Shown here piece by piece: positions 1 to 6,712 of a DNA stretch of 14,185 nucleotides (within the stretch, counting starts at the first letter, position 1; every line of letters begins with the position of its first letter). Position numbers and translations under genes: made by a program. A model generated the notes under the pieces. The model worked only from the letters and a program-made list of their open reading frames with translations. It did no database searches and was not told the DNA's origin. The DNA comes from Methanotrichaceae archaeon (GTDB taxonomy: Archaea > Halobacteriota > Methanosarcinia > Methanotrichales > Methanotrichaceae): assembly GCA_013329455.1 (NCBI GenBank), contig DUKF01000070.1, positions 1 through 14,185 of the forward strand. Direction: 5' to 3'.

Positions 1-2
1 GG

Positions 3-650
3 TTCACGGGCCTCGTCTACTTCGGCCTATTGATGCTTGTGGGGCTGGTGAAGACAGGTCTTGTGATGGTGACGGGCCGACTTCTCCTCGACGAGAAGAC
101 GGAAAGCACTGCCAACGCCAACACCACCGACACCACCGACACCAATTTCGCCATCGTCGAAGGGAGAGCTGAAAACACAAACAAAAATCGACCGCCACTG
201 AAAGAGGCCCTGGTCATCAGTGCAGGGGCCGCGAGGCCAAAGGTGATGAGAGTGGTGAAGATGACGACGGGAATAATGTTCCTCGTTTCGGTCCTGATCG
301 AGATCGGAGCCTTCGATCTCCTCTCCCTCCACCTGAGCGGGATTCGAAATTACCTGCCCCTTCCGGCCGCGGGCCTCAGCATCATTGCCGCCCAGTTCGC
401 GGGGTACGTCGCCGCTTACACCGTGGCGGGCGGGCTACTGGCGACGGGAGAGCTTTCAGGAAAGGAGGTCGTTGTCACTCTGATGGTCGGAAACGTCATC
501 ACCAGCGCCGCCTGGGCCGTCAGGTGGCTGATCCCCTCTCATGCCGGGATCTTTGGCCCGAGGATCGGAACAGAACTTGTGATCTTCTCGACAGGCCTGC
601 GAGACGTTATCATGCTCTTCGTGGCCTTTGGGGTGATGGTCTTCTGGTGA
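3..650 (+). CDS. Membrane protein resembling nucleoside-recognition (Gate) domain proteins, 5' end outside the window
   Basis: The reading frame is open from the left edge of the window (first full codon at 3) to TGA at 648-650, so this is the C-terminal 215 residues of a longer protein. Several hydrophobic stretches are visible: at the very N-terminal edge, around residues 88-110, 126-150, 155-172 and 190-215. Between the first two is a polar Asn/Thr-rich linker (TANANTTDTTDTN). The segment GIFGPRIGTELVIFSTGLR resembles the conserved C-terminal part of archaeal nucleoside-recognition (Gate) membrane proteins, which are thought to be transporter-like; this is from memory of the family. The ATG at 30 is in frame, but the codons before it are equally coding-like and hydrophobic, so it is unlikely to be the true start. 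It could be another polytopic membrane protein; substrate unknown. Confidence 0.6.
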   Translation, partial: FTGLVYFGLLMLVGLVKTGLVMVTGRLLLDEKTESTANANTTDTTDTNFAIVEGRAENTNKNRPPLKEALVISAGAARPKVMRVVKMTTGIMFLVSVLIEIGAFDLLSLHLSGIRNYLPLPAAGLSIIAAQFAGYVAAYTVAGGLLATGELSGKEVVVTLMVGNVITSAAWAVRWLIPSHAGIFGPRIGTELVIFSTGLRDVIMLFVAFGVMVFW

Positions 651-804
651 GGCGAATAACCAGAAAAAGAGACGAGAAAATGGTCTGAAAAGGGCGGCGC
701 GCGAAAAGCCACGCCACACACCACCCGTCGCCGTCCAGCCGCCGGTTTTGGGACCTGACTTCTGCCGCTGGATTTGCTTTGTGGCGAGCCTATGACTCCT
801 CGAC

Positions 805-1995
805 CTAAACTGCGGACCCTGTGACTGTCAGGGTGTACTGGAAGGCGCCACCCCAGAAGGGCTCGACCTCGATATAGTAGGTTCCGGGCTCAAGCTCCTG
901 CCCGATCTTGGACCAGCTCCCCTCCCCGCCGTCGTCGTCGTAGTCGATCTCCTCCATCTCTTCATCGTAGAGGTAGAGGTAGGAATCGCCTTCTGAATCC
1001 CCCGAGGTCTCTATTTCGACCTCCTGGGTCTCATTCACCTCGAAGACATAGTAGTCGACGTCGTCTCCGGGGCGGATGCACCCGGCTTTCGTCAGCTCGC
1101 CCTCTTCGGTCAGGGCGCCCAGATTCAAAGCCTCTCCGGGTGAGTCGTTCGGCTCATCTTCGCATTCGAATTCGAGGCCAAGGAAGGCGATGCTCAGGAC
1201 GTAGACTGCGATGGGGTCCAGGCTCTCGGACTCCGCCCGAATGGCGTATCTCCCAGCTTTGAGATCGGCCTCGATCCCGTAATCGCTGTGATCCATCGGA
1301 ATGTAGCGGCCTTCGCTCTCGTTGTAGCCGTAGAGGACAAGGGGGACGGAATCCGAATAATAGTCGAAGAGATCGAAGTAGTCATCTTCATCCTGGTAAT
1401 CTTCGTAATCCTCGGCCATGTCGTAGGTATGGCTGGTTATCGTCACATAGCCCACCGACTCTGGTTCTACCTCGAAGAGGAAGAAGTCGGTGTCTGCCAT
1501 CGGCTCGATGGAGCCGCCGATCATCGCCATATCGGTCAGGGTCCCGAGGTCGTTTCCCTCCGAAATGCAGTCGTTGGGCTCGGACTCGAATAAGTTGCTG
1601 AGGGCGATGGAGTAGTTGCTGGCCTCCAGGTCAACAGAATCGACGCGGACGAGATATGTGCCCGCTTCGGCCGTCATCGAAAGTAGTTCCTCACCGGAGT
1701 CGAGATAGCTCAAATTTTCGTCGTAGATGACAAGACGTAAGTCCTCGGTCGTGTCCGAGGAGACGATGAGGTCAGCGGTGGGAGCCTCAACGACGAATTT
1801 GAACCAGTCGATGTCGCCGGGGTACTGAAGGGACGTCTGGTACGTGATCATCCCACCTTCGGCCCCGATCGTCCCGAGGTCTGTCGCCCCCGAGGCGACG
1901 TCGTCTGGCTCCGCCACTTGGGCGAGCCCTACACCACCCGAGACGAGAAGGATCACCAAAAATGCGATTAATTTTGCGCAAATTTTTGTGCTCAT
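805..1995 (-). CDS. Secreted protein with three PPC (pre-peptidase C-terminal) domains
   Basis: This 396-residue protein begins with a signal peptide (MSTKICAKLIAFLVILLV, then a likely cleavage near GLAQ). The rest is three PPC-type beta-sandwich repeats at about residues 27-134, 136-272 and 278-392. Each has the family signature of an E-P-N-D-like start (AEPDD, SEPND, DEPND), a D-x-D-[WFY] strand (DIDWFKF, DTDFFLF, DVDYYVF) and a G-[TR]-Y-x-[VI] strand near its end. PPC domains usually sit beside secreted peptidases; here there is no catalytic domain, so an adhesive or surface-layer-associated role is inferred. The middle repeat carries a very acidic Tyr/Asp-rich insertion at about residues 191-214. 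The start at 1995 is preferred over an in-frame ATG at 2025 because GAGGA (2006-2002) is well spaced before it and the TATA box places transcription initiation near 2011, downstream of 2025. It is transcribed divergently from the decayed genes to its right. Confidence 0.85.
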   Translation of the reverse strand: MSTKICAKLIAFLVILLVSGGVGLAQVAEPDDVASGATDLGTIGAEGGMITYQTSLQYPGDIDWFKFVVEAPTADLIVSSDTTEDLRLVIYDENLSYLDSGEELLSMTAEAGTYLVRVDSVDLEASNYSIALSNLFESEPNDCISEGNDLGTLTDMAMIGGSIEPMADTDFFLFEVEPESVGYVTITSHTYDMAEDYEDYQDEDDYFDLFDYYSDSVPLVLYGYNESEGRYIPMDHSDYGIEADLKAGRYAIRAESESLDPIAVYVLSIAFLGLEFECEDEPNDSPGEALNLGALTEEGELTKAGCIRPGDDVDYYVFEVNETQEVEIETSGDSEGDSYLYLYDEEMEEIDYDDDGGEGSWSKIGQELEPGTYYIEVEPFWGGAFQYTLTVTGSAV

Positions 1996-2032
1996 ATATG
2001 TTCCTCTTTTAGTGGTATTAAGCATCAGATCC

Positions 2033-2042
2033 GATATTTAAT
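2033..2042 (-). promoter_or_regulatory. TATA box of the PPC-protein gene
   Basis: On the minus strand the sequence reads ATTAAATATC, a good archaeal TATA element. Its centre is about 26 nt from the inferred start site near 2011, leaving a leader of about 15 nt that just contains the GAGGA ribosome binding site. This supports translation from 1995. No experimental start is known. Confidence 0.5.
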
Positions 2043-2140
2043 TTAGCGTCCCTGAGAAAATCGCCCGCTAATGGGTGGCGATTTCCGGAAACAGGCTCGT
2101 CCTGAACTTTGAATAAACGCCGGAATTTAGGTTGGGAATT

Positions 2141-2421
2141 GTGAATCGTTCTATATTTCCGGATCCAGCTCATTTTCAGGGGGTAGGCACGACGAAACCG
2201 ATCCTGGCCCTGGCGCTGGTGGCACTTCTGCTGGCGGCGGGCGAATCTGAGTGCGCGTCGGATTCTTGCGAGGAGGTCCTCGAGAAAGGATCGGATGAGG
2301 GTGACAAACCCGACGCGAGGCAGAAAAGCATACACATTTGGTTATCCTGAAGCGGCTCCTGGGGTCCGTGTTCCAGGCTCTGCTGATAACGGCCATCATC
2401 AAGACGTGGCTGATTAGGTAG
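2141..2421 (+). pseudogene. Possible frameshifted small gene with hydrophobic segments, unrecognised
   Basis: Frame 2 is open from upstream of GTG 2141 to TGA 2348-2350 and has coding-like, GC-rich third positions. It contains a strongly hydrophobic stretch (PILALALVALLLAAG) followed by a Cys/Glu-rich stretch (ECASDSCEEVLEKG). Near 2323-2326 (AAAA) the coding character moves to frame 1, which reads HLVILKRLLGSVFQALLI and continues to TAG at 2419-2421. Adding one A to the AAAA run would join the two frames into one protein of about 93 residues with two hydrophobic segments. Either the gene is decayed or the base is missing from the sequence. A weak TATA-like element lies near 2107-2117. I do not recognise the family. 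The start codon is uncertain (GTG 2141 or TTG 2132) and no clear ribosome binding site is seen. Confidence 0.4.
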
Positions 2422-2440
2422 CCGGCTAGCATGTCAGCTG

Positions 2441-2816
2441 ATGGTGAAGCTCAAAGTTGCCGGAAAAAAATCGCCAGGACCACCGAAATCGCCAGCCCCG
2501 CTCATGGCCCGTCGCCAAGAGGGCGATGTTAACCGAGGAGCCCATGAATCATCTTGGGCTGGGGTATGGGACGGGGCGAGTCGAGGTTTTGGAGCCAGGC
2601 GGCGGGGAGTTGAGGGCAAGGCTGCAGACCGGAAAGAACCGAGCACCTGAAGACCGATCGCCTCAGATAATACTTGAATCGCCTTCATGGAAAATAGGCC
2701 ACAAGGTTCGGCAGAAATGGGCTGCGGATCAGATACGACGTAATCCGCTTCAATTCCAGGGCCCCCCCCCCCCGAAAGCTCTCGGGAAAATTTTGCACTT
2801 TCTTCATTACTATTGA
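2441..2816 (+). pseudogene. Possible twice-frameshifted gene remnant, unrecognised
   Basis: Three short coding-like segments follow one another in three frames: MVKLKVAGKK from ATG 2441 (frame 2), then IARTTEIASPAHGP (frame 1, from 2470), then VAKRAMLTEEPMNHLGLGYG and onward (frame 3, from 2511). The switches fall exactly on homopolymers: seven A at 2464-2470 and CCC at 2508-2510. Restoring one A and one C would give a continuous product. The last segment continues as GRVEVLEPGGGELRARLQTG and then loses coding character after about 2640; its frame stays open to TGA 2814-2816, but the end of the original gene is unclear. The ATG lies 19 nt after the stop of the preceding broken gene, suggesting a former two-gene unit. 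I cannot name the family. Both overlapping minus-strand frames look less coding-like. Confidence 0.35.
2762..2773. repeat. Homopolymer of twelve C
   Basis: An uninterrupted run of 12 C lies between the decayed gene region and the promoter area of the next gene. Such tracts slip during replication and sequencing, so the length may be unreliable. It also falls close to the point where base composition changes to the AT-richer block. Confidence 0.8.
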
Positions 2817-2830
2817 TCATAAGTAAGCGC

Positions 2831-3220
2831 ATGCGTGCGACAAAGACAGGAGAAGAAATTAAGGCTCTGATAGCGGAAGCACATTTGATGAAAAAAGCAG
2901 CTTCGATTCTTGATATCTCAGATCGTCCCGACGCTCAAGAGATGGCTCGGAAGCTGAAGTTGTCGAGTTCTGATAAACTGGAATTGGCTGAAAAACTGAG
3001 GTCTTTGGCCAGATTGGAGAATCTAGACGTTTATCCGGTGGAAACTGAAAGGGTTGTTAGGAAAGGTGAAACCAAGACCTATACATACTGGTATGCATCT
3101 TGGAGATTAGGCAAAAAGGTCAGAAATGTTTACATAGGTAGCATTAGGAGAATGAGTCACGATGAAGCCTTCACCAAGGCGCGAAAATTGAAGGCTGAGG
3201 ACTTGGGTATCGATTTATGA
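2831..3220 (+). CDS. Small uncharacterised basic protein with a YWYASW...VRNVYIGS motif
   Basis: This 129-residue protein has a charged, probably helical N-terminal half (about residues 5-65) and a C-terminal motif at 86-104, YWYASW followed by GKKVRNVYIGS, then a basic helix with KARKLKAEDLG. The motif resembles that of small uncharacterised proteins scattered in archaea and cyanobacteria (DUF6788-like). Their function is unknown, so none is assigned. No signal peptide or membrane segment is visible. The ATG at 2831 was chosen; a TTG at 2813 is in frame but has no better ribosome binding site. AAAATTTT at 2787-2794 could be the TATA element, giving a very short leader. The gene is visibly AT-richer than those on either side and is followed by a strong hairpin. 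It stands alone on its strand, separated from the lectin/pore-forming gene by over 500 bp. Confidence 0.65.
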   Translation: MRATKTGEEIKALIAEAHLMKKAASILDISDRPDAQEMARKLKLSSSDKLELAEKLRSLARLENLDVYPVETERVVRKGETKTYTYWYASWRLGKKVRNVYIGSIRRMSHDEAFTKARKLKAEDLGIDL

Positions 3221-3249
3221 AGATCTCCACGTTTGATTTTTGTCGAATA

Positions 3250-3270
3250 CCCCGCAGCTCTGCTGCGGGG
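3250..3270 (+). terminator. Perfect 9-bp GC-rich hairpin downstream of the small gene
   Basis: CCCCGCAGC (3250-3258), loop TCT, GCTGCGGGG (3262-3270) form a perfect stem about 30 nt after the stop codon. There is no T-run directly after it, so it is not a classical intrinsic terminator. It may stabilise the mRNA 3' end or be a dispersed REP/MITE-like palindrome: hairpins of the type ACCCCGCAGC...GCTGCGGGG are widespread in prokaryotic genomes. The fold is directly visible; the role is inference. Confidence 0.55.
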
Positions 3271-3631
3271 CTGGACAAATAACTGACCTATTAGTTTAAA
3301 TTGGCGGTGGATTGTGTAATTTATAATGATTGAAGAAGAAATAATTACCTATAAAATGATACAATTTGCGGTCTATTGACATAACGGGGTGCCGTTCTCC
3401 AAATATCAGATCCTAATAAATTTGATACAGAATATCATGTGATACCGAATCTTGTATGCGCAGTGACTCGCCTTTCTCAACTCAATTATCCATACAGAAT
3501 ATGCAACAAACCTTAAGTTTGCATCTTGACCATCCAAACCGCAGCAAGCGGTGGGGCATCCAACTTAAAACAAATAATTAAACTTTTATGTGTATGACAT
3601 GAGTATGACTTAACAAAAAATTGTCATATAC

Positions 3632-3641
3632 AAAATATATT
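3632..3641 (+). promoter_or_regulatory. Candidate TATA box for the lectin/pore-forming gene
   Basis: AAAATATATT is the best TATA-like element upstream of the start codon and predicts transcription starting near 3662 with a leader of about 70 nt. The region is generally AT-rich, so other positions such as 3652-3665 are possible. Confidence 0.35.
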
Positions 3642-3721
3642 ACTACTATTAGCTATTAATAAGATATTGTGGGGCTTCTAAAACTTGGAGCTTCTAACCT
3701 GAAATGTGCATGTTGTAGAAT

Positions 3722-3728
3722 AGGTGAT
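3722..3728 (+). promoter_or_regulatory. Ribosome binding site that sets the start at 3733
   Basis: AGGTGAT matches the archaeal 16S rRNA 3' end and lies 4 nt before ATG 3733. The in-frame GTG at 3724 is part of this site, so it is not the start codon. Confidence 0.7.
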
Positions 3729-3732
3729 AAAA

Positions 3733-4848
3733 ATGGCTGAGAACATATACAAAGATACGCCGCAAGTCGGTGACCCAGTTTCTATCTATGAAGAACCGAT
3801 GTTGGTTGGATCTATAACAAGAGGCACGAAATTTTCATCATTTGGGGCAGATCGTGGACCCCTGAAGAGGCTTGATGCATGGACTATACATACGGGAAAA
3901 TCGGGCCGAATTGTTAAGTCTGTTATGTTGACGTATGAGAACGACACCACAGATCAGTTCGGAAAAAATGGTGGTAGAGGACATAAAAGTATTGAATTCG
4001 CCGATGGTGAACGAATAAGTTACCTATCTATGTGGGGTAATGGTAAGAAGAAGCTTGACAGACGTAGAGCAGTAGGCCGCATCTATTTAACGACGAATAA
4101 GGGCCGAAAGTTCGACACGGGGAAGGGGAAAAAATTCCCTGTTCAAGGGACGAGAGAACACCCGGTCAAAGATCTTGGTTCAGGAACGTGTGTAGGAGTG
4201 AGTGGGAGGGATGGCAAATCCATATATGAACTGGCATTCCACTTCATCAAAAAAATAGAAAACTGCCGTCTAGAGAATGTTAAATACGATGATTTCGATC
4301 CTGCAGCCGGAATCCGCCCCCTGACGATAGAGAGTTTCGACCAGGAGAACGAAACTGAGGAAACAATTGAGTGGGAATTCTCGGGCTCTAAGGAGATCAC
4401 GAAATCATCTGAGTGGTCGTTCTCTAGAGACAAAAAAATGTACGCTGAACTTACTGTTTCAGCGAGTATTCCAGTGTTGGGTGGTCTGGAAGGGAAGGTT
4501 GGTTGGGAGTTAAGCAAAACTTCTACACGTACAAGAAGAAGCGAAGAAACGGATACTCTGGTGTGGTCAATGAGTGGGCAACTTAAAAAGGGAAAGGTTC
4601 AACTCTACGCCATAACGAGTGTAGGGGAGATGACGGTTCGTTACACGGCTGATTTAGTCGTGGAAACGGCGGACGGCGCTTCGGCGACATTTAAAGGCGT
4701 CGAAGGATCCTATAAGGGGGTTTCGAACACGAACGTTAGCGTTAAGGCTCAACCTCCAGAACTGGATTTCGATTCGGAAGAGGATTTCGATTCGGAAGAG
4801 GATTTCGATTCGGAAGAGGATTTCGATTCGGAAGAGGATTTCGAATAA
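3733..4848 (+). CDS. Jacalin-like lectin fused to an aerolysin/ETX-type pore-forming domain
   Basis: The 371-residue protein has a jacalin-like domain at about 30-171: an FGADRG start, a GGRGHKSIEF strand, YLTTNKGRKF, and a C-terminal GVSGRDGKSIYELAFHF matching the jacalin G-x-S-G end strand. The usual sugar-contacting Asp of the GxxxD motif aligns with Tyr165, so ligand binding may differ. Residues about 185-338 have the long-strand, Ser/Thr-rich pattern of the aerolysin/ETX/MTX2/natterin family. The stretch 237-260 (ELTVSASIPVLGG, then KVGWEL) alternates polar and apolar residues, as expected of the membrane-inserting hairpin. Such proteins bind surface glycans, oligomerise and form beta-barrel pores. 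Residues 345-371 are an acidic DFDSEE repeat. There is no signal peptide or membrane helix, so release would need lysis or another route. The gene is AT-richer than the flanking chromosome, suggesting transfer. Domain assignment is from pattern recognition, not a profile search. Confidence 0.75.
   Translation: MAENIYKDTPQVGDPVSIYEEPMLVGSITRGTKFSSFGADRGPLKRLDAWTIHTGKSGRIVKSVMLTYENDTTDQFGKNGGRGHKSIEFADGERISYLSMWGNGKKKLDRRRAVGRIYLTTNKGRKFDTGKGKKFPVQGTREHPVKDLGSGTCVGVSGRDGKSIYELAFHFIKKIENCRLENVKYDDFDPAAGIRPLTIESFDQENETEETIEWEFSGSKEITKSSEWSFSRDKKMYAELTVSASIPVLGGLEGKVGWELSKTSTRTRRSEETDTLVWSMSGQLKKGKVQLYAITSVGEMTVRYTADLVVETADGASATFKGVEGSYKGVSNTNVSVKAQPPELDFDSEEDFDSEEDFDSEEDFDSEEDFE
4765..4842 (+). 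repeat. Perfect 18-bp tandem repeat (4.3 copies) coding an acidic tail
   Basis: GATTTCGATTCGGAAGAG is repeated without change at 4765-4782, 4783-4800, 4801-4818 and 4819-4836, followed by a partial GATTTC and then GAA TAA. Each unit codes DFDSEE. Identity at synonymous positions points to recent expansion, and the copy number may vary between strains without breaking the frame. Confidence 0.95.
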
Positions 4849-5351
4849 TCTCCGGGCGTGCGGCCTCCTTTAATTAGCCTTTAAATAGAGAAAACGCCAA
4901 ATTTGGGATTTTGGGGGGTTTTCGAAATCCCCGGAATCATGACATTTCGTTGCGAGATCGAATGTGAAATGCTGCCCCAGTTTCCCTTTTTTTGGTAATC
5001 TTGTCTCGATCACTGGCTCAAATGCTTGCCTATAAGCCTCAGTTTCCGTGCCCACGCACTCTGCCTACTTCCGATATGAGAAGCTTTCTCTCCGGTCACT
5101 GAACCCTCCCTTTGTTAAAGTTACGAACGCTAAGTTTGATGCCCATCCGGTGTGTAAGACGGTGTCGACCCAAAAAACACCTGAACTTGTAGCAGATGGT
5201 TTCTATGTGATGCTGCGTTGTATATCAGACCCAAAATTCGTGACCATATGGTAATAAATAATATGATTAACTAATTTTAGCTCTTATTTAACGCCTGATT
5301 AGAATTTATCGCGTGTTTCACCTTCTAATTATTATCCTGCTTGATAGCCAC
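4849..5351. other. AT-rich stretch without a convincing gene
   Basis: Two frames of about 60 codons (5055-4870 on the minus strand from GTG, and 5048-5254 on the plus strand from GTG) overlap at their starts. Neither has a recognisable domain, ribosome binding site or clear codon bias, so neither is called. A near-perfect palindrome GGGGTTTTCGAAATCCCC lies at 4915-4932, about 65 nt after the pore-forming gene, and may act in transcript termination. The remainder up to 5351 is AT-rich and also serves as the 3' flank of the convergent transporter gene. Confidence 0.45.
4915..4932. repeat. Near-perfect palindrome centred on TTCGAA
   Basis: GGGGTTTTCGAAATCCCC pairs end to end with a single T-T mismatch. 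It lies between convergent genes and could end transcription from the plus strand. The role is inference. Confidence 0.4.
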
Positions 5352-6659
5352 TTAGTCCCCTCCCATCGCCTCCACGACCTCTCGCAGACTCCCGGCCTCG
5401 GTCTTGACGGTCTCGACCCCGGCCTCGGCGAGGGCGTAGCCCGGACCCTTCCCCTCAAGGCTCTCGCCCGCAACTACGACGTCGGGCTTGTTGGAGAGGA
5501 GGAAACCGGCGACCTTCAGGCCTTTTCCCTTCTCCATATCCTTGTAGGGGTTGGCGAGGATCGTCTGCCCCTCGACCTGCTTTTCTTTCAGGTTGAAGTC
5601 GACGAGGGCGAAGTAGGGCGACTCGCCGAAGTGGGAGCTTATCTTTCCATTGAGGTCTGCGAGGGCGACGGCGTACCGCAGATGGGTCCTGGGCTTCGGC
5701 TCGTAATGGATCAAAACTCGGTCGACGTTGGGAACCGCCTCTCTTATGTCCCGCTCGATCCGTTGGCTTGCAAGGTGCGCCCTCGTCAGATCCGTGATCC
5801 TGAAGGCGACCTTCGCCTCGACGAATAAGTACCGTCCGGAATTTCTGCCCGTCAGCTCCTCCACGGCTGAGACCTCGGGATTGGCCTCTATCGCATCCTC
5901 GATCTTCTTCAATGTGGCCTGGTCGATGGAGGCGTCCAAAAGCACCCTCATCCCCGAGACGAGGATCTCCCAGCCGGCTTTGATGATGAGGACGGCGATT
6001 ATCGCCGCTGCGATCCTGTCGAGGGGCAGATCGAACCATTGGCCCACCAGGGCCGCAAAGACGACGAGCTCGGTGAGAACGTCGGCCCGAAACTGCCGGC
6101 CGTCGGCGACGAGGCTTGGGGAGCTGAACCTCTTTCCGATCCTCATTTCGTAGGTCCCGAAGAGGAGGGGGATGGGGACGATCGCCGCCACCGCCACCAG
6201 AATCCAGCCGCTGTAGGGGACGTGAGAAGAATCACCGAGCGCGGCCTCCACGGCGATCTCGTAGGCGGTTAGAAAGAGGAGTAGCGAGATGATCACCGCG
6301 ACGAGGTTTTCCACCTTGTAGAGGCCGTAGGGGAAGCTCTTGCTCTTCCTCCCGGATATGAAGATGCCGAGGATCAGGGCGGTCGAGCCGAAGACGTCCA
6401 CAAGTGAGTGGACGGCGTCCGCTCTGAGGGCGAGGCTGCCGGAGAGGTAGGAGAGGGTGAGCTTGATCCCGACGAGGGAGAGGTTCACCAGGAGGGAGAA
6501 AAGGGCCAGCCTCGACACGGGGTCAGCGCCGCCTTTCGTATCCGTATCCGCATCCTTCACCGTCGCTATGCCGGTTGCCCCTTTCACCTTATCGTTCCCC
6601 TTTTTGGGAGGGGTTCCAGGGTTCGTCCGGTCCGCGGCACTTTCGTTTCTCCCGTACAC
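5352..6659 (-). CDS. Cation diffusion facilitator (CDF) transporter with C-terminal NifX-like domain
   Basis: Residue numbers count from the in-frame GTG at 6668 (438 residues). After a polar N-terminus come six membrane segments between about 52 and 245, a CDF cytoplasmic domain (about 246-325) and a C-terminal domain (about 329-436) like dinitrogenase iron-molybdenum cofactor-binding proteins (RYAVALADLNG...SSHFGESPYFALVDF, DVVVAGESLEGKG). CDF proteins export divalent metals by proton exchange. The TM2 metal site is present (H87, D91 in ADAVHSLVD). The TM5 site reads ADGRQFRAD, so the usual His/Asp is Gln192 with Asp196 kept, which may change metal preference. The NifX-like domain may sense or bind a metal or metallocluster; this is inference. 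The start is set at GTG 6659 because GAGGTGAT (6671-6664) is correctly spaced for it; ATG 6665 directly abuts that site. The gap to the upstream transglutaminase-like gene is 53 nt, so cotranscription is plausible. Confidence 0.88.
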   Translation of the reverse strand: MYGRNESAADRTNPGTPPKKGNDKVKGATGIATVKDADTDTKGGADPVSRLALFSLLVNLSLVGIKLTLSYLSGSLALRADAVHSLVDVFGSTALILGIFISGRKSKSFPYGLYKVENLVAVIISLLLFLTAYEIAVEAALGDSSHVPYSGWILVAVAAIVPIPLLFGTYEMRIGKRFSSPSLVADGRQFRADVLTELVVFAALVGQWFDLPLDRIAAAIIAVLIIKAGWEILVSGMRVLLDASIDQATLKKIEDAIEANPEVSAVEELTGRNSGRYLFVEAKVAFRITDLTRAHLASQRIERDIREAVPNVDRVLIHYEPKPRTHLRYAVALADLNGKISSHFGESPYFALVDFNLKEKQVEGQTILANPYKDMEKGKGLKVAGFLLSNKPDVVVAGESLEGKGPGYALAEAGVETVKTEAGSLREVVEAMGGD

Positions 6660-6712
6660 GCTCATCACCTCATTTTACCCGGTGTTTCTTGCCCGTCCCA
6701 AAGATCTCTCCA

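Larger units (their letters stand above)
3271..3731. other. AT-rich non-coding stretch with small repeats
   Basis: No coding-like frame is seen here. An 11-bp direct repeat ATACAGAATAT occurs at 3425-3435 and 3492-3502. A small inverted repeat ACCGC...GCGGT lies at 3538-3552 and is flanked by CATCCAAAC and CATCCAACT, and GCTTCTAA recurs at about 3675 and 3692. These may be remnants of a mobile element end or simply AT-rich spacer. The right end carries the promoter and ribosome binding site of the next gene. Confidence 0.5.

Noticed and set aside
2434..2832. Minus-strand 132-codon frame over the decayed region
   Set aside because: Pro/Arg/Ser-rich composition typical of an antisense shadow; it translates the poly-C run as poly-Gly.
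3221..3731. CRISPR array or tRNA in the AT-rich spacer
   Set aside because: Repeats are only 8-11 bp and not regularly spaced, and no cloverleaf with a T-loop (GGTTCRANNCC-like) sequence was found.
4870..5055. Minus-strand 61-codon frame after the pore-forming gene
   Set aside because: GTG start without a ribosome binding site, no recognisable domain, and it includes the palindrome at 4915-4932; not enough to call a gene.
5048..5254. Plus-strand 68-codon frame
   Set aside because: No ribosome binding site or domain, no codon bias, and it overlaps the opposite frame just mentioned.
5313..5828. Plus-strand 171-codon frame over the 3' part of the CDF gene
   Set aside because: Antisense shadow of the conserved NifX-like domain; no recognisable features of its own.
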